Below, piece by piece: positions 1-10,822 of a stretch of DNA of 64,000 nucleotides. The notes below the pieces were generated by a model. It had not been told where the DNA came from. It was given only the letters and a program-made list of their open reading frames with translations, and did not search any database. The stretch spans positions 124,001 through 188,000 of the forward strand of contig NZ_JAHCVJ010000002.1 in the NCBI RefSeq assembly GCF_018476885.1, read 5' to 3'. Source of the stretch: Geoanaerobacter pelophilus (lineage in GTDB: Bacteria; Desulfobacterota; Desulfuromonadia; Geobacterales; DSM-12255). The position numbers and the translations under genes were made by a program. The stretch's first letter is position 1; every line of letters starts with the position of its first letter.

Positions 1-3000
1 CCTGCCATAAAGGAAGATCCGTCGACAATAAACAGTTCAACTGCTACTCAAGCGGCGGGACCTGGAACAGCGACACCCAGATCTGCTCCCCGTACCTCAA
101 CATGACGTCTAATGGCCATGGCAGGCTTGTCGGCCCCCAATGGATCAGGAAATACTCCTGCTATTACTGCCACTACAACACCGTCAATACGGCAGGAGAG
201 ATCTCAGACAAGACAAAACACGTCAATGGGGTAAAAGATGTAAAAATGGCTCCGGAGTGGAACATTGTCGGGAAAGACGAAGCAAGTTACGAGCAGGCGA
301 CCAAGAAATGCTACAACGTTTACTGCCATAGTGACGGCAGCCCGAATCCGGCATCGGTCAGACCGTTCTCGTGGACAGAACCCCAGACCAAATGCAACAC
401 GTGCCATGGCCATCCCATCGAGTCGTGCAGTGACACCAGCTGCCATGACGGCAGGACCGACAGCACCGGTAAGATCTGGACCCTGCCGTCCAAATTCCTG
501 AAGCCTGGTACTACCAATGAGTATCAATGGCCACGCGGCGAAGAATGGAAATCAGCAATTCCGATGTTCGTGAACGCGGGCGCCGGCCAGACACGGGCCA
601 ACTCACACACAAGGCACATAGAAACCAACTTCTCCTGTGACTTGTGCCATTACCTTACCATCAAACAGGCTGACAACAGCTGCAATGCCACGGGATGTCA
701 TCCGCACACCACCGGCTCCATGAACGAAGTCGCCCACCTGAACGGCAACAAACACGTCAACCGTATCCTCGATGTCTCCTTCAAGAATGGCGGGAGTTAC
801 AATAAAGACACCAAGACCTGCTCAGGCACGAGCTGCCACATCAACATGGGAACAGACCCCGTATGGGGCGAAACAGTTAATGGCACCATCATCTGCCTAG
901 GCTGCCATGGGACGACCAACGCCGACGTTGACGACTTCGGCGCGATTTTCAACGGCACTCAGGCAAAAATCAATCTTACCGAATGGGCAAACACCGGTCA
1001 TGGCCGGTATTCAACCTCAGGACGCTATCCCTCGTCAGGAAACCCTGCAGCAAACTTCCCCGGAAACCCCTGCTGGTATTGCCATGACAATAGAGTCTTC
1101 CATAATTACAGCAGCAACCCATTCCGGCTCAGGATCCACAGTCAGTTTGAAAATCGGTTTGAAAAGGAGTGCGTCTATTGTCACATGGAGTGGACCGCCG
1201 ACGGCAGCGAGTGCGTCGGCTGTCACGTGAACCAGACGGAATCGCTGGCCCCACAGGCGATGACAACCGGGATCCGCTTTAAACTGGCCAACGGCTCCAC
1301 TGAAACCCGCTATACGAACCACAAATATACCGCCAACTGCATCAACGGGGTTGATGGCGCAATTACCTGCCACACTTCGGACAGTGGGCTGTTCACCAGC
1401 GGAGCCCATCAGGGGCACAACAGCAACGCCGGCACCTGGAGCAAAGCCCAGAAAGACGACATCAAAAACCAGTACGTTATGATGGGTGTCTGCCTCAAGT
1501 GCCATGACGACGACAGTGGCGACAAGTGCGTGAACTGCCACACCTCCAGCGACCCGTTTAAATATTCGCTGGGCTTCAACCCGGGAACCGGATGGATCAA
1601 GCCGAAGAAGGCGCGGGCGACATCGGCCCATTTCGGCTACAAGCATTATAAGACCCTGCAGGACACTGGGGTCACCAAGGGCGGTAAATTCTGCTGGGAC
1701 TGCCACGATCCGCATGGCGACAAGAATATTTATATGATCCAGAGCATGGTCGCCACCACCACTGACGGCAAGTTCGGCAAGCCGCTAACAAGGGCCGCCG
1801 TAAGTTTCACCCGCAAGCAGAGCGGCCTTGACTATGCCCGGATCGTCCCGAACAGTGAAGGCAAATACGACGGCATCTGCAATGTCTGTCACTCTTCCGG
1901 AAGTCAACATTTCCGGAGTGATGGAGGCGATGGCCATAACTCCAGCCGCGTCTGCACTACCTGCCACGAACACCGCTTCAGCGACAGTCACGGCAACAAG
2001 CAGAGCTGCAACGCCTGTCATCTGAACAAACCAGTGCCACGCCATTCCGGATTCGGTCTCCCGCGCGACTGCACCAAGTGCCACGGCGGCGCGATCGGCT
2101 TGCGAATGGACGTCATGAGCCAGATGAAGGCCAACTCGCACCACGTCCAGGGGGTTGAGGTCAACAACAAGCACTGCTATGCCTGCCACTGGGAAGCAAC
2201 GCCGGAAGGGCTGATCGATGTCCGGCATCACGAGGGGTATAACTACAAGAACCACTCCACCGTCAAGAACGCCAAAGTCGACCTGGTGGTATGGGGTGCC
2301 CGGTTCCGTCCGGCAGTATACAAGAACAAATCCACAGCCATCCAGTTCCTGGCAAGCAAAGTCAGTTTTGCAGTCCTTTCCACCTCAAGGAAAGAGGTCA
2401 CCAAACTGAACACCCACTGCATCTCCTGCCATAGCGACCAGAACAACGACACCCAGCCGTTTGGCGATTGTCGGACACCGCGAGAGTACGCCTGGGATAA
2501 GAAAAGTATCGATGCCCGTTACTCCCAGACTGGCAGCGCCCGGTGGAGCCAGTACAACACCACCGGCAAGTACGGCGTAGCCAAAGCGTTCTCGGCACAC
2601 GGCAATGCTACGGCCAATGCCGGCGGCTGGAGCGCGACCACCGGTACCGACTCCACCATCAGCAACAGCAGGAATGGCAGCTACAGCGTTACCTGCTTCG
2701 ACTGCCACAGCTCGCACGGCTCCAAGGTTACCGGCAACACCACCAGCTACGAGACCTTTAACGGGACCAAGAACGGCGGCAACCTGAAAGAGACCCAGGC
2801 GGGCAAGGGCGGCTATACAATGAGCTACAAAGCGTCCTCCAACGAAAACCTGGCGGCGATCAACCCCTACAGCGCCGGTGCCGGGCAATGCTTTGACTGT
2901 CACCTGACCCAGAACGCCGGGACTACGCCGTGGGGCTACCAGTCAACCTTCGGGGCCACGGCAGCAATCATGGGCTATAAAGACACCCCGAAATTCGGCC

Positions 3001-3806
3001 AGGGAACCAAGGGGTCAACAGCCCGGTTCAGCGAGCGGGCCACCAAGGCAACCATTGTCGGCGGGCACATGAAGGCATCCTCACCCCTGGCGACTACGCC
3101 GGCCGACACAATCGGTGGAACCTGCGCCGCATGCCATGACCCGCATGGGGTCTCGCCAACGTTCGGCACCGACCAGGCCTATGCAGTGCCGCTTCTGAAG
3201 GGAACCTGGATGACCTCTCCGTACAAGGAGGACTCTCCGCCGCCGGATCCGTCCGGGGCCTCCTCAACTGCACTCTCGTGGGGACAGTACAACTGGTATC
3301 CATCCGTTACCCCGATAACGAACCACAGAATCGACCGGAACACCTTCGGAGCCGGCGGAAAAATCAGTGAGGACGACAGCAAATTTGCCGGGCTCTGCCT
3401 CCAGTGCCACGCCAAGTCGAGCCTTACCAATGGCATAAACAAGGACAAGGGGTGGAAAAGCATCGACCGGATCCACGAATCGGTCAAGGGTTGGGGTGCC
3501 AACACTGAACACAACTACACCTGCTCCAAGTGCCACCAGCCGCACAACTCCGGCCTGCCACGGCTGATGCAGACCAACTGCCTCGACTACCAGCACCGAG
3601 GCAACCGGGCATCCGGAGGGGTTCCCTGGAAGGCCAGCAGCCAAGTCTCGTATGCGGGGAGCCATGGTCAGTATCGAGGGTACCCGAACGGCGATCTGCT
3701 AGGCAACTCCGCCACCTATGAGGCAGGCATCGCTTGCCACACCAGCGGGACCTGGCCGAATAAAAACTACTGGAACCTGAAGACACCATGGCCGACAGTG
3801 CCGTAA
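1..3806 (+). CDS. Giant multiheme c-type cytochrome, 5' end cut by window edge
   Basis: Probably a secreted or outer-surface electron-transfer cytochrome. The reading frame is open to the left edge: bases 3-8 already encode Cys-His, the tail of a heme site, so the gene starts outside the window. From base 102 on I count 21 CX2CH sites and four CX4CH sites (CYNVYCH, CSDTSCH, CNATGCH, CSGTSCH), so at least 25 candidate heme attachment sites in about 1270 visible residues. The CX4CH sites are all in the first quarter and several are followed by CX2CH, the pattern of the Geobacter CxxxxCH/CxxCH cytochrome domain. Long Thr/Ser/Asn/Gly-rich spacers separate the hemes. Near the C terminus CLDYQ and GIACH look like heme sites that have lost one Cys. 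The next gene follows after 38 bases and is probably co-transcribed. The electron partner cannot be told from sequence. Confidence 0.93.
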   Translation, partial: CHKGRSVDNKQFNCYSSGGTWNSDTQICSPYLNMTSNGHGRLVGPQWIRKYSCYYCHYNTVNTAGEISDKTKHVNGVKDVKMAPEWNIVGKDEASYEQATKKCYNVYCHSDGSPNPASVRPFSWTEPQTKCNTCHGHPIESCSDTSCHDGRTDSTGKIWTLPSKFLKPGTTNEYQWPRGEEWKSAIPMFVNAGAGQTRANSHTRHIETNFSCDLCHYLTIKQADNSCNATGCHPHTTGSMNEVAHLNGNKHVNRILDVSFKNGGSYNKDTKTCSGTSCHINMGTDPVWGETVNGTIICLGCHGTTNADVDDFGAIFNGTQAKINLTEWANTGHGRYSTSGRYPSSGNPAANFPGNPCWYCHDNRVFHNYSSNPFRLRIHSQFENRFEKECVYCHMEWTADGSECVGCHVNQTESLAPQAMTTGIRFKLANGSTETRYTNHKYTANCINGVDGAITCHTSDSGLFTSGAHQGHNSNAGTWSKAQKDDIKNQYVMMGVCLKCHDDDSGDKCVNCHTSSDPFKYSLGFNPGTGWIKPKKARATSAHFGYKHYKTLQDTGVTKGGKFCWDCHDPHGDKNIYMIQSMVATTTDGKFGKPLTRAAVSFTRKQSGLDYARIVPNSEGKYDGICNVCHSSGSQHFRSDGGDGHNSSRVCTTCHEHRFSDSHGNKQSCNACHLNKPVPRHSGFGLPRDCTKCHGGAIGLRMDVMSQMKANSHHVQGVEVNNKHCYACHWEATPEGLIDVRHHEGYNYKNHSTVKNAKVDLVVWGARFRPAVYKNKSTAIQFLASKVSFAVLSTSRKEVTKLNTHCISCHSDQNNDTQPFGDCRTPREYAWDKKSIDARYSQTGSARWSQYNTTGKYGVAKAFSAHGNATANAGGWSATTGTDSTISNSRNGSYSVTCFDCHSSHGSKVTGNTTSYETFNGTKNGGNLKETQAGKGGYTMSYKASSNENLAAINPYSAGAGQCFDCHLTQNAGTTPWGYQSTFGATAAIMGYKDTPKFGQGTKGSTARFSERATKATIVGGHMKASSPLATTPADTIGGTCAACHDPHGVSPTFGTDQAYAVPLLKGTWMTSPYKEDSPPPDPSGASSTALSWGQYNWYPSVTPITNHRIDRNTFGAGGKISEDDSKFAGLCLQCHAKSSLTNGINKDKGWKSIDRIHESVKGWGANTEHNYTCSKCHQPHNSGLPRLMQTNCLDYQHRGNRASGGVPWKASSQVSYAGSHGQYRGYPNGDLLGNSATYEAGIACHTSGTWPNKNYWNLKTPWPTVP

Positions 3807-3844
3807 ACGACGTGACTGCATCCAATACACCCGGAGGCTCGCCA

Positions 3845-6800
3845 ATGAACCTACTTGATCATAGAAAAACCTGCCGCACCATCTTAAGAGGATTGCGGTC
3901 ACTCCTCTTGCCGGCCATAGCCGCAGCATCGTTTCTGGCCATCGGGGCAGGCGAGCTCTTCGCGGCCGGGGGTGACGTCATCTGGCAAAGTCAGGATTCC
4001 CAGGCCGGCAAGCAGGAGGCTCGCCGTTCCGTAGTAGATTCCAGCGGCAATGTCATCGTCACCGGTTATCGCAATCTTAACGGAGACACGGACAACGATT
4101 TCTGGACGGTAAAGTTCAAGTCCGATGGTAGCGGCGTTGCCTGGCGGGCCCACTTCGACAAGATCGGCGGCAGTGATCAGGCCAATGCCATCGCTGTGGA
4201 CAAGGATGACAACATCATTGTCACCGGTCGTGTCCTTGACGGCACAACCGGCACCAACAACAACATGCACACCATAAAATACAACGGAGCCAACGGCACC
4301 GTCATCTGGCAGCATACCTACGACGGAGCAGCCGGCGGCATAGACAGTGGCATGGCGGTGACCACCGACGAGAACGGCGATGTATTCGTTGCCGGCTATA
4401 CCCAGAACAGCCAGGGCAACCTCGACTACATTATCCTCAGATACCCCAAAGACGGCCGGATCGACAACTCAAATACCCCCAACTGGACAGCTATCTATGG
4501 GCACCCCAACGGCGACGACATTGCAGAGTCTATTGCCGCCAGGAACGGCAAGGTTGCTGTTACCGGCCGCTCCTGGAACGGCAGCGACTACGATATCCTG
4601 ACGATACGTTACGACATCGCAGCAGAGACATCATGGCAGAAGCGCTATGCAACCTCGGCACAGGGCGGCAGCAAGGATGATATGGGCGAGCAGGTCCTTT
4701 TTGATCCGCTCGGCAACGTGGTTGTCACCGGGGTAACAGTCAACAATCTGGACAAGGACATCTACACAGCCAAATACTCTGCCACGACCGGTGATGTAAT
4801 ATGGGAGCAGGTCTTCAATGGCGCCTTTGACGACGAGCCTACCGGCCTGGCTGTTGACGCTTCCGGAGTCTATGTCACCGGATATACCTGGACACTTAAT
4901 GCAAAGCACGACTTCTACACGGCAAAATATGTCGATCCCGCCGACCCGCAGGTAAAAACCCCGGTCATCGCCTGGGAGAAGAATTTCAACTCTTACAACG
5001 GCAATGATGATATCGCTTCAGCCACTGGGATCGTCGTAGATGAAAGCGGGGACCTGTTTGTCACCGGCTACACAATCTCCAACAATAACAACGACAGTTA
5101 TCAAACCGTCAAATACAGAAAAAGCGACGGGACCGAACTATGGCAAGTCGGAATGGATGTCTCCAGCGGCAGGAACGACCGCACCATAGGGATCGGGATT
5201 GACCCCGCAGGCAACGTGTTGGTGGCAGGTTGGACCGACTCAGCGGTCACAGGCCTTGATTACCACGTGGTCAAATACGATCCGGATCTCATCAATCCTC
5301 CGACCAACCTTAAAGCCACCCTTACCAGCAACAGCTCCGTGACCTTATCATGGGATTACCTGCACTCTGTTGAGACCGGGTTCATCATTCAGCGCTGTAC
5401 CGGCTGGGGGTGCACCAATTTCGCCGACTTGCCGATCGATCCGCTGCCAGTGGGCTCGACAAGCTATACCGACTCCACCATTACTGCCGATGCCTTCTAT
5501 TACTATCGGGTCAGGGCATTCAACGCAAACAACTCCTCCCATTTCAGCAACACGACCCGGACCATCGCGCAGTACATCAACTTTATCCCGAACACAACTC
5601 CTTATATTTTTGACAGCACTTACAACGGCGACGACTTTGCCAAAGTAATAGCAGTCGGACCGGACAATAATCCGGTCGTGACCGGATACAGCGACAGCAA
5701 GGAGATGATTGAAGGGGTCCCGGGCAGCGGCGGCGGACTCGATTACCTCACCATGAAGTTCGACCGGTCGCTCAGCCAGCTCTGGAACGACCGCTACGAC
5801 AGCGCCCAGAACGGCTTGGACGTGCCGACCTGCCTCTTTATCAACCAAAACAATGATGTCCTGGTTTCAGGACACTCCGAACTGTTCTTAGCGCAGGCCG
5901 GCGGCAACATCAACTCCATCTTCACCATTAAATACCCGTCCACCGGAGAGGACTTTGCCTGGGAGGACCAGTTCAACGGGCCGGGAGGAATCGATGACCG
6001 GGCCACGGCCATATCATCCAGCGCCGATGCCAACAATAACATTGCGGTAGTGGGCTACGGCAGGAATTCCCGGAACAATCAGGATATTTATCTCATCAAA
6101 TACCTAGCCAACGGCACCCGTGCATGGATCCCGGTAATCATCGACAAGTTGGGAGACGATATCCCTTCGGCTGTTGTCTTTGACAAAAACGGCGACATCT
6201 TCATTACCGGGACCAGCCATAACGGCAGCAATTTCGACATCTATACCGCAAAATACAATGGCGCCACCGGCGCGCAGATCTGGGAAGATCTTTATAACGG
6301 CGGCTATGGCGATGATCAGGGGTTGGCTCTGGCCATCGACCCGGCCGGCAATCCGTATGTGAGCGGCTTTGTCACCACCGCCAGCAACGGTCGGGATTTC
6401 TACACCATCAAGTACGATGGGGCCAATGTAGCACCTAAAAGAAGACTCTGGGGGAATCCATACGACGGGCCGGCGCACGGCAACGACTGGGCGGCCGCGA
6501 TATCGGTCGACCCCATCGACGGATCGTCCGTAACAGTAGCCGGAACGAGAACTACCCGGAACAACGATGATGATTTTCATGTCATCCGTTACAACGCAAA
6601 CGGTGATGAAGTTTGGTCGAAAACCATCCTGAGGCCGGATACCGACGAAGAGCTGAAATCGATGAGTACGGACCTCTCGGGCAATATCTTTGTCGCCGGA
6701 AGCACAACCGACTGGACCAACACCTCAGCCCTGGCATTCAGAATCAAAAGTGATGGGACAATCCTCGACGGAACTGCGATCCCCAGCATAGAGGAGTGGA

Positions 6801-9800
6801 CAACAGACCCAAACACCGAGGGGTATATGGCCGAAGCATCCTCGGTTGCCGTCAACCGCCTGGGCGAGGCGTTCATGGCCGGCTACAGCGAAAACGAGTC
6901 ACTCAATGCCGACTACCTGGTCTTCAAGATGTCGGGTGCCACCCTCCAGCCCCCCTACCCGGTAACAACCGCCACCACCAACGCCAGCGTCACCCTCACC
7001 TGGAGCGACAACTCTCTGGCGGAGGACGGCTACCGGATCTACCGCAAGGCCGAGGCATGCAGTTCAGCGACCCTATCCTTCTCCCTGCTGGCAAGCCCGC
7101 TAGCTAACCAGGTCACTTACACCGACAGTACCGTCACCCCGACAAACAGCTACTGCTACCGGGTAACCGCCTATGCCGGGGAGACTGAGACGAAATACGT
7201 GCAGACCGACACGCAGCCGCTCGCCCCGGCCCCGCTGACCCTGACTGCCGTCTCTGCCACCCAGATCAATCTCTCCTGGACCAATGTTTTCGGCGAGACT
7301 GGCTATACCATCGAACGCAAGGTCGGCGCTGCCGGTAGCTGGACAGTCCTGACCTCCAAGGCTGCCGATGTAACCACCCACAGCGACACCGGTCTCACCG
7401 GCGGCACGGTCTACTACTACCGCATCAAGGCGTCCAACGCTGTCGGTGACTCCCCCTACATCGAGCAATCGCTCCCCTCAGTACCGGTGATGAGTGCCCC
7501 CGTGGTCGTATCGTCAAGCCAGATCAACCTCGCCTGGACCGATCTGGCAACCGAAACGGCGTATATCCTGGAGCGCAAAACCGGCACCGGGGGAACGTGG
7601 AGCCAGGTCGGCAGCAACCTGGCACAGAACAGCATCACCTACAACGACACCGGGCTGTACTCCGGCACCCTGTTTTACTACCGCCTGAAAGGGCGCAATG
7701 CTTCCGGCGACTCGGCCTACAGCGCCGAGGTGTCGGCCACCACCTTGCTCCAGGCGCCGACCCTCAATACGGCAACCGGCACTAACACCACCACGGTCGC
7801 CCTGGGCTGGACCGATACCAACAACAGCCCCAACGGCAACGAATCAAACTACCAGGCATCCTACGCCGCCTGCACCAATACCGACCCCGTCTCCTGCGCC
7901 GATGTCAACGGCGCCTACTGGGGAGGATGGACGAACGTCACCGCCTTCGCGACCAACTCGGTCTCCGGGAATGTCACTTCGCTCATCCCCGGCCGCAGCT
8001 ACAAGTTCCGGATGCAGGGGCTTTTGACTGGCGCCAACTCTACCTTCAGCTCTCCGGAGCGGACAGCCACTACCGTACTTCCCACACCGGCTGCGCCAAC
8101 CACCTCTAACATCTCCAACAACTCGGTAACCCTCACCTGGACTGATATCCTCGGGGAAACCAATTACGACATCATCAAGGACGGAGTGCGGCTGAACCTG
8201 GCCCTTGCCAAGGACACCATCACCTATACCGTTACCGGACTGTCCCCGGCCACTGCCTACAACTTCCAGGTCTATGCCTATAACGGCCTCAGCAGCTCAA
8301 CATCCACGGCCACGCCGGCCACTACCACGGTCAACCCGACCAGCCTGTCATCGGTTGTTCCGCAATCGGCCACTGCTATCCAACTCACCTGGGCCGACGC
8401 CACCGGCGAGAGCGGTTACGAGATCCAGCGACGAACATTGAACAACCAGGAAGAGAGTCCGGCCAGCCCGCCGACCGGCTGGACCGCCTGGACCACCCTG
8501 ACCACCACGCCGATGCCGCTCGCCCCTGACACGGTAACCTACCTCGACGGCACCCCGGCGCTGACCGCTGGCAATACCTACCAGTATCGAGTCAGGTACA
8601 AGATCGGCACGTCGGCTTACTCAGCCTACAGCAACGAGATCTACGCCACTACCACCCCCAGGACCCCGGCCACCATGACCGTGACTGCCGGCGTCATCAA
8701 CTGGGAAAACGTACCCGGTGAAGCCGGCTACTACCTCTATCAAAAGCAGCTGGCCGGAGCCGACTGTGCCACTGAGGACTGGTCAGCCGTCACCCCGAGC
8801 ACCATTGCCGCCACTACTTACAGCTACACCCCGTCCGGGCTGACCGCCGGGGCAACCTATTGCTATCAAGTCAAGGCGTTCAACAATGCCGGAGTATCCG
8901 CGCCACGCGTCATCACCTACCTGCAGGCACCTACCAACATCACGGCGTCAGGGGCAACCCAGACTACCGTCAACGTTTCGTGGCCCGCAGTCGCCGGAGC
9001 CACCAGCTACACTCTCCAATGGAGCACCGCCAGCACTTTTACCAGCCCCGGGAGTTTCTCCGGTAATGTCACGTCACGTACCGTGCCTGGACTGATCGGC
9101 GGCACGACCTACTTTTTCCGGGTCCAGGCAGTATGGGGCAACGGCAACTCCATATGGACCAGCGCAATCCCCAGCGCGCTCACCATCCCGACGACGCCGG
9201 GCACTCCGACCGCCACTCCGGCCTCCACTACCTCGGTCACCATCTCCTGGTCCTCCAGTTACGGTGCCACCGGCTACCGATACCAGTATAAACCGAGGGT
9301 AGCGGCAAGTTGCTCAGCTGAAGACTGGACCGGGATCACCGAAAATCCACTAGCAGGCGTCACGGTAACCATCGGCAGCCTCACCACCGGCTCGGCCTAC
9401 TGTTTCCGCGCAAGATCCTATAACGCTTCCGGGGATTCCCCTTACTCCACCACTCCGGCCACCCAGACCACCCTGCTCGCCACGCCGACACTGAACCCGC
9501 TCTCCGGCATCACGGCAGGCAACATCTGCCTCAGCTGGAACAATGTGGCTGCCAACGAAGGATACCGTATAGAGAGAAGCCTTGACAACACCACCTGGCC
9601 GACGACCTTCAGCACTCTCAAGGATGTTGCCAGCTACTGCGACACCTCTGTTCTGGCGGGAACCGTCTACTACTACAGAGTTTCGCCGAAGAATATCGTT
9701 AACGGCTATTCAACGGCGAGTAACGTGCAATCGACCACAACGACCCCGGCCGCACCGGTCGCATTAACGGCAACGGCCATATCCAATACCCGCGTGGATC

Positions 9801-10630
9801 TGACTTGGAACGCCAGTCTGAATGCCACGAAATACCGGCTGGAACGCAAGGAAGGAAGCGGCAACTGGGAGTTGGTTATTGAACAGTCCGGCACCAGCTA
9901 CCAGAATACTGGGCTCAAGGCCGGCACAACCTATTTCTACCGGGTCCTGGCCTGGAATACATCGGGCCTTTACTCCACACCGAGTAGCGAGGCAACGGTG
10001 ATAACCCTCACTCTGGGGAACGTTGCCATCTCTTCACTGACTCCGGCAAACCCGACAAGTGTCACAGTGGTATGGACCTACGATGGATCAGTCTGTATCC
10101 CGTCCGGTTGTGCTCTCCCTGAAGGATACGAGATTGAAACTAAGCTGGCTTCCGGTCGCTGGGCGAATATCGCAACTATCACCAAGGGCGATGAAACTTC
10201 ATATATCGACCGGAGCGGCCTGCGACCTGGAAAAACCTATTACTACAGGGTGCGTTCCTACAGAGGGACCGAGCGTTCGCCATACAGCGCCGAACAGAGC
10301 GTGACCACTCTGCCTTATGCCAAGACAACCTGTTCCTACGGCCCTAACGAGGCAAGCCATGCCCCTGTGATCACCTCGACACCGCAAACCTCTGCCAGTC
10401 AAGGGACAGCATACAATTACCAAATGACTATCAGCGACCCTTTCAGCGGGGACAGCTTTTACTATACTCTCTTGACCGCGCCGTCAGGCATGACGGTATC
10501 TACTACCGGCCTCGTCTCCTGGACACCGACCTCTGCCCAACTTGGGGCAAAGAATGTCCTCATCAGGGTCAGCGATATCGTGGGGAACTCTGTGGAACAG
10601 AGCATGATTATTACTGTGACTGCCAATTAG
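3845..10630 (+). CDS. Giant secreted protein: two propeller-like repeat blocks, ~13 FN3 modules, C-terminal Ig-like domain
   Basis: 2261 residues. I chose the ATG at 3845 because GGAGG (3833-3837) lies seven bases upstream and the next residues form a signal peptide (basic MNLLDHRKTCR, then a hydrophobic run ending near ELFAAGG). The frame is also open to 3788, inside the cytochrome gene. Residues about 25-480 carry eight repeats of the GNVIVTGY/GDLFVTGY type; one FN3 module follows (about 484-575); residues about 585-1030 carry eight more such repeats (for example GDIFITGTS, GNIFVAGST). From about 1036 there are 12 further FN3-like modules, each with a TLTW/NLSW strand and a YYYRV/YCYRV strand. 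The last 90 residues resemble a putative Ig domain (APVITSTP...GLVSWTP). This is an adhesin- or scaffold-like architecture; following a multiheme cytochrome it may anchor or present that protein at the surface, which is inference. Confidence 0.9.
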   Translation: MNLLDHRKTCRTILRGLRSLLLPAIAAASFLAIGAGELFAAGGDVIWQSQDSQAGKQEARRSVVDSSGNVIVTGYRNLNGDTDNDFWTVKFKSDGSGVAWRAHFDKIGGSDQANAIAVDKDDNIIVTGRVLDGTTGTNNNMHTIKYNGANGTVIWQHTYDGAAGGIDSGMAVTTDENGDVFVAGYTQNSQGNLDYIILRYPKDGRIDNSNTPNWTAIYGHPNGDDIAESIAARNGKVAVTGRSWNGSDYDILTIRYDIAAETSWQKRYATSAQGGSKDDMGEQVLFDPLGNVVVTGVTVNNLDKDIYTAKYSATTGDVIWEQVFNGAFDDEPTGLAVDASGVYVTGYTWTLNAKHDFYTAKYVDPADPQVKTPVIAWEKNFNSYNGNDDIASATGIVVDESGDLFVTGYTISNNNNDSYQTVKYRKSDGTELWQVGMDVSSGRNDRTIGIGIDPAGNVLVAGWTDSAVTGLDYHVVKYDPDLINPPTNLKATLTSNSSVTLSWDYLHSVETGFIIQRCTGWGCTNFADLPIDPLPVGSTSYTDSTITADAFYYYRVRAFNANNSSHFSNTTRTIAQYINFIPNTTPYIFDSTYNGDDFAKVIAVGPDNNPVVTGYSDSKEMIEGVPGSGGGLDYLTMKFDRSLSQLWNDRYDSAQNGLDVPTCLFINQNNDVLVSGHSELFLAQAGGNINSIFTIKYPSTGEDFAWEDQFNGPGGIDDRATAISSSADANNNIAVVGYGRNSRNNQDIYLIKYLANGTRAWIPVIIDKLGDDIPSAVVFDKNGDIFITGTSHNGSNFDIYTAKYNGATGAQIWEDLYNGGYGDDQGLALAIDPAGNPYVSGFVTTASNGRDFYTIKYDGANVAPKRRLWGNPYDGPAHGNDWAAAISVDPIDGSSVTVAGTRTTRNNDDDFHVIRYNANGDEVWSKTILRPDTDEELKSMSTDLSGNIFVAGSTTDWTNTSALAFRIKSDGTILDGTAIPSIEEWTTDPNTEGYMAEASSVAVNRLGEAFMAGYSENESLNADYLVFKMSGATLQPPYPVTTATTNASVTLTWSDNSLAEDGYRIYRKAEACSSATLSFSLLASPLANQVTYTDSTVTPTNSYCYRVTAYAGETETKYVQTDTQPLAPAPLTLTAVSATQINLSWTNVFGETGYTIERKVGAAGSWTVLTSKAADVTTHSDTGLTGGTVYYYRIKASNAVGDSPYIEQSLPSVPVMSAPVVVSSSQINLAWTDLATETAYILERKTGTGGTWSQVGSNLAQNSITYNDTGLYSGTLFYYRLKGRNASGDSAYSAEVSATTLLQAPTLNTATGTNTTTVALGWTDTNNSPNGNESNYQASYAACTNTDPVSCADVNGAYWGGWTNVTAFATNSVSGNVTSLIPGRSYKFRMQGLLTGANSTFSSPERTATTVLPTPAAPTTSNISNNSVTLTWTDILGETNYDIIKDGVRLNLALAKDTITYTVTGLSPATAYNFQVYAYNGLSSSTSTATPATTTVNPTSLSSVVPQSATAIQLTWADATGESGYEIQRRTLNNQEESPASPPTGWTAWTTLTTTPMPLAPDTVTYLDGTPALTAGNTYQYRVRYKIGTSAYSAYSNEIYATTTPRTPATMTVTAGVINWENVPGEAGYYLYQKQLAGADCATEDWSAVTPSTIAATTYSYTPSGLTAGATYCYQVKAFNNAGVSAPRVITYLQAPTNITASGATQTTVNVSWPAVAGATSYTLQWSTASTFTSPGSFSGNVTSRTVPGLIGGTTYFFRVQAVWGNGNSIWTSAIPSALTIPTTPGTPTATPASTTSVTISWSSSYGATGYRYQYKPRVAASCSAEDWTGITENPLAGVTVTIGSLTTGSAYCFRARSYNASGDSPYSTTPATQTTLLATPTLNPLSGITAGNICLSWNNVAANEGYRIERSLDNTTWPTTFSTLKDVASYCDTSVLAGTVYYYRVSPKNIVNGYSTASNVQSTTTTPAAPVALTATAISNTRVDLTWNASLNATKYRLERKEGSGNWELVIEQSGTSYQNTGLKAGTTYFYRVLAWNTSGLYSTPSSEATVITLTLGNVAISSLTPANPTSVTVVWTYDGSVCIPSGCALPEGYEIETKLASGRWANIATITKGDETSYIDRSGLRPGKTYYYRVRSYRGTERSPYSAEQSVTTLPYAKTTCSYGPNEASHAPVITSTPQTSASQGTAYNYQMTISDPFSGDSFYYTLLTAPSGMTVSTTGLVSWTPTSAQLGAKNVLIRVSDIVGNSVEQSMIITVTAN

Positions 10631-10639
10631 CTGATGTTC

Positions 10640-10673
10640 GCAGACAGTGCAACCTGAGCGTTGCACTGTCTGC
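10640..10673 (+). terminator. Perfect 14-bp stem-loop after the FN3 gene
   Basis: Left arm 10640-10653 (GCAGACAGTGCAAC) and right arm 10660-10673 are exact reverse complements around a six-base loop, ten bases after the stop codon. There is no T-run, so it may act as an mRNA 3'-end stabiliser or a Rho-assisted end rather than a classic intrinsic terminator. Confidence 0.6.
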
Positions 10674-10822
10674 TATCCTCGCCGGGCCTCTTACCCCATC
10701 CTTCTGCAGCGCCTCTCCATCCCGCGGCATCGCCATTGAGCTTTTGTGCTACTGTAAGTGAACATTCCGCTGCCGTTGTTCATTTTTCAGGTAGAATGTC
10801 TATGATATAAAGGAGGCGAACC

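Noticed and set aside
1035-1715. Long antisense frame opposite the multiheme cytochrome
   Set aside because: It mirrors the codon bias of the real gene on the other strand and has no family features or ribosome site.
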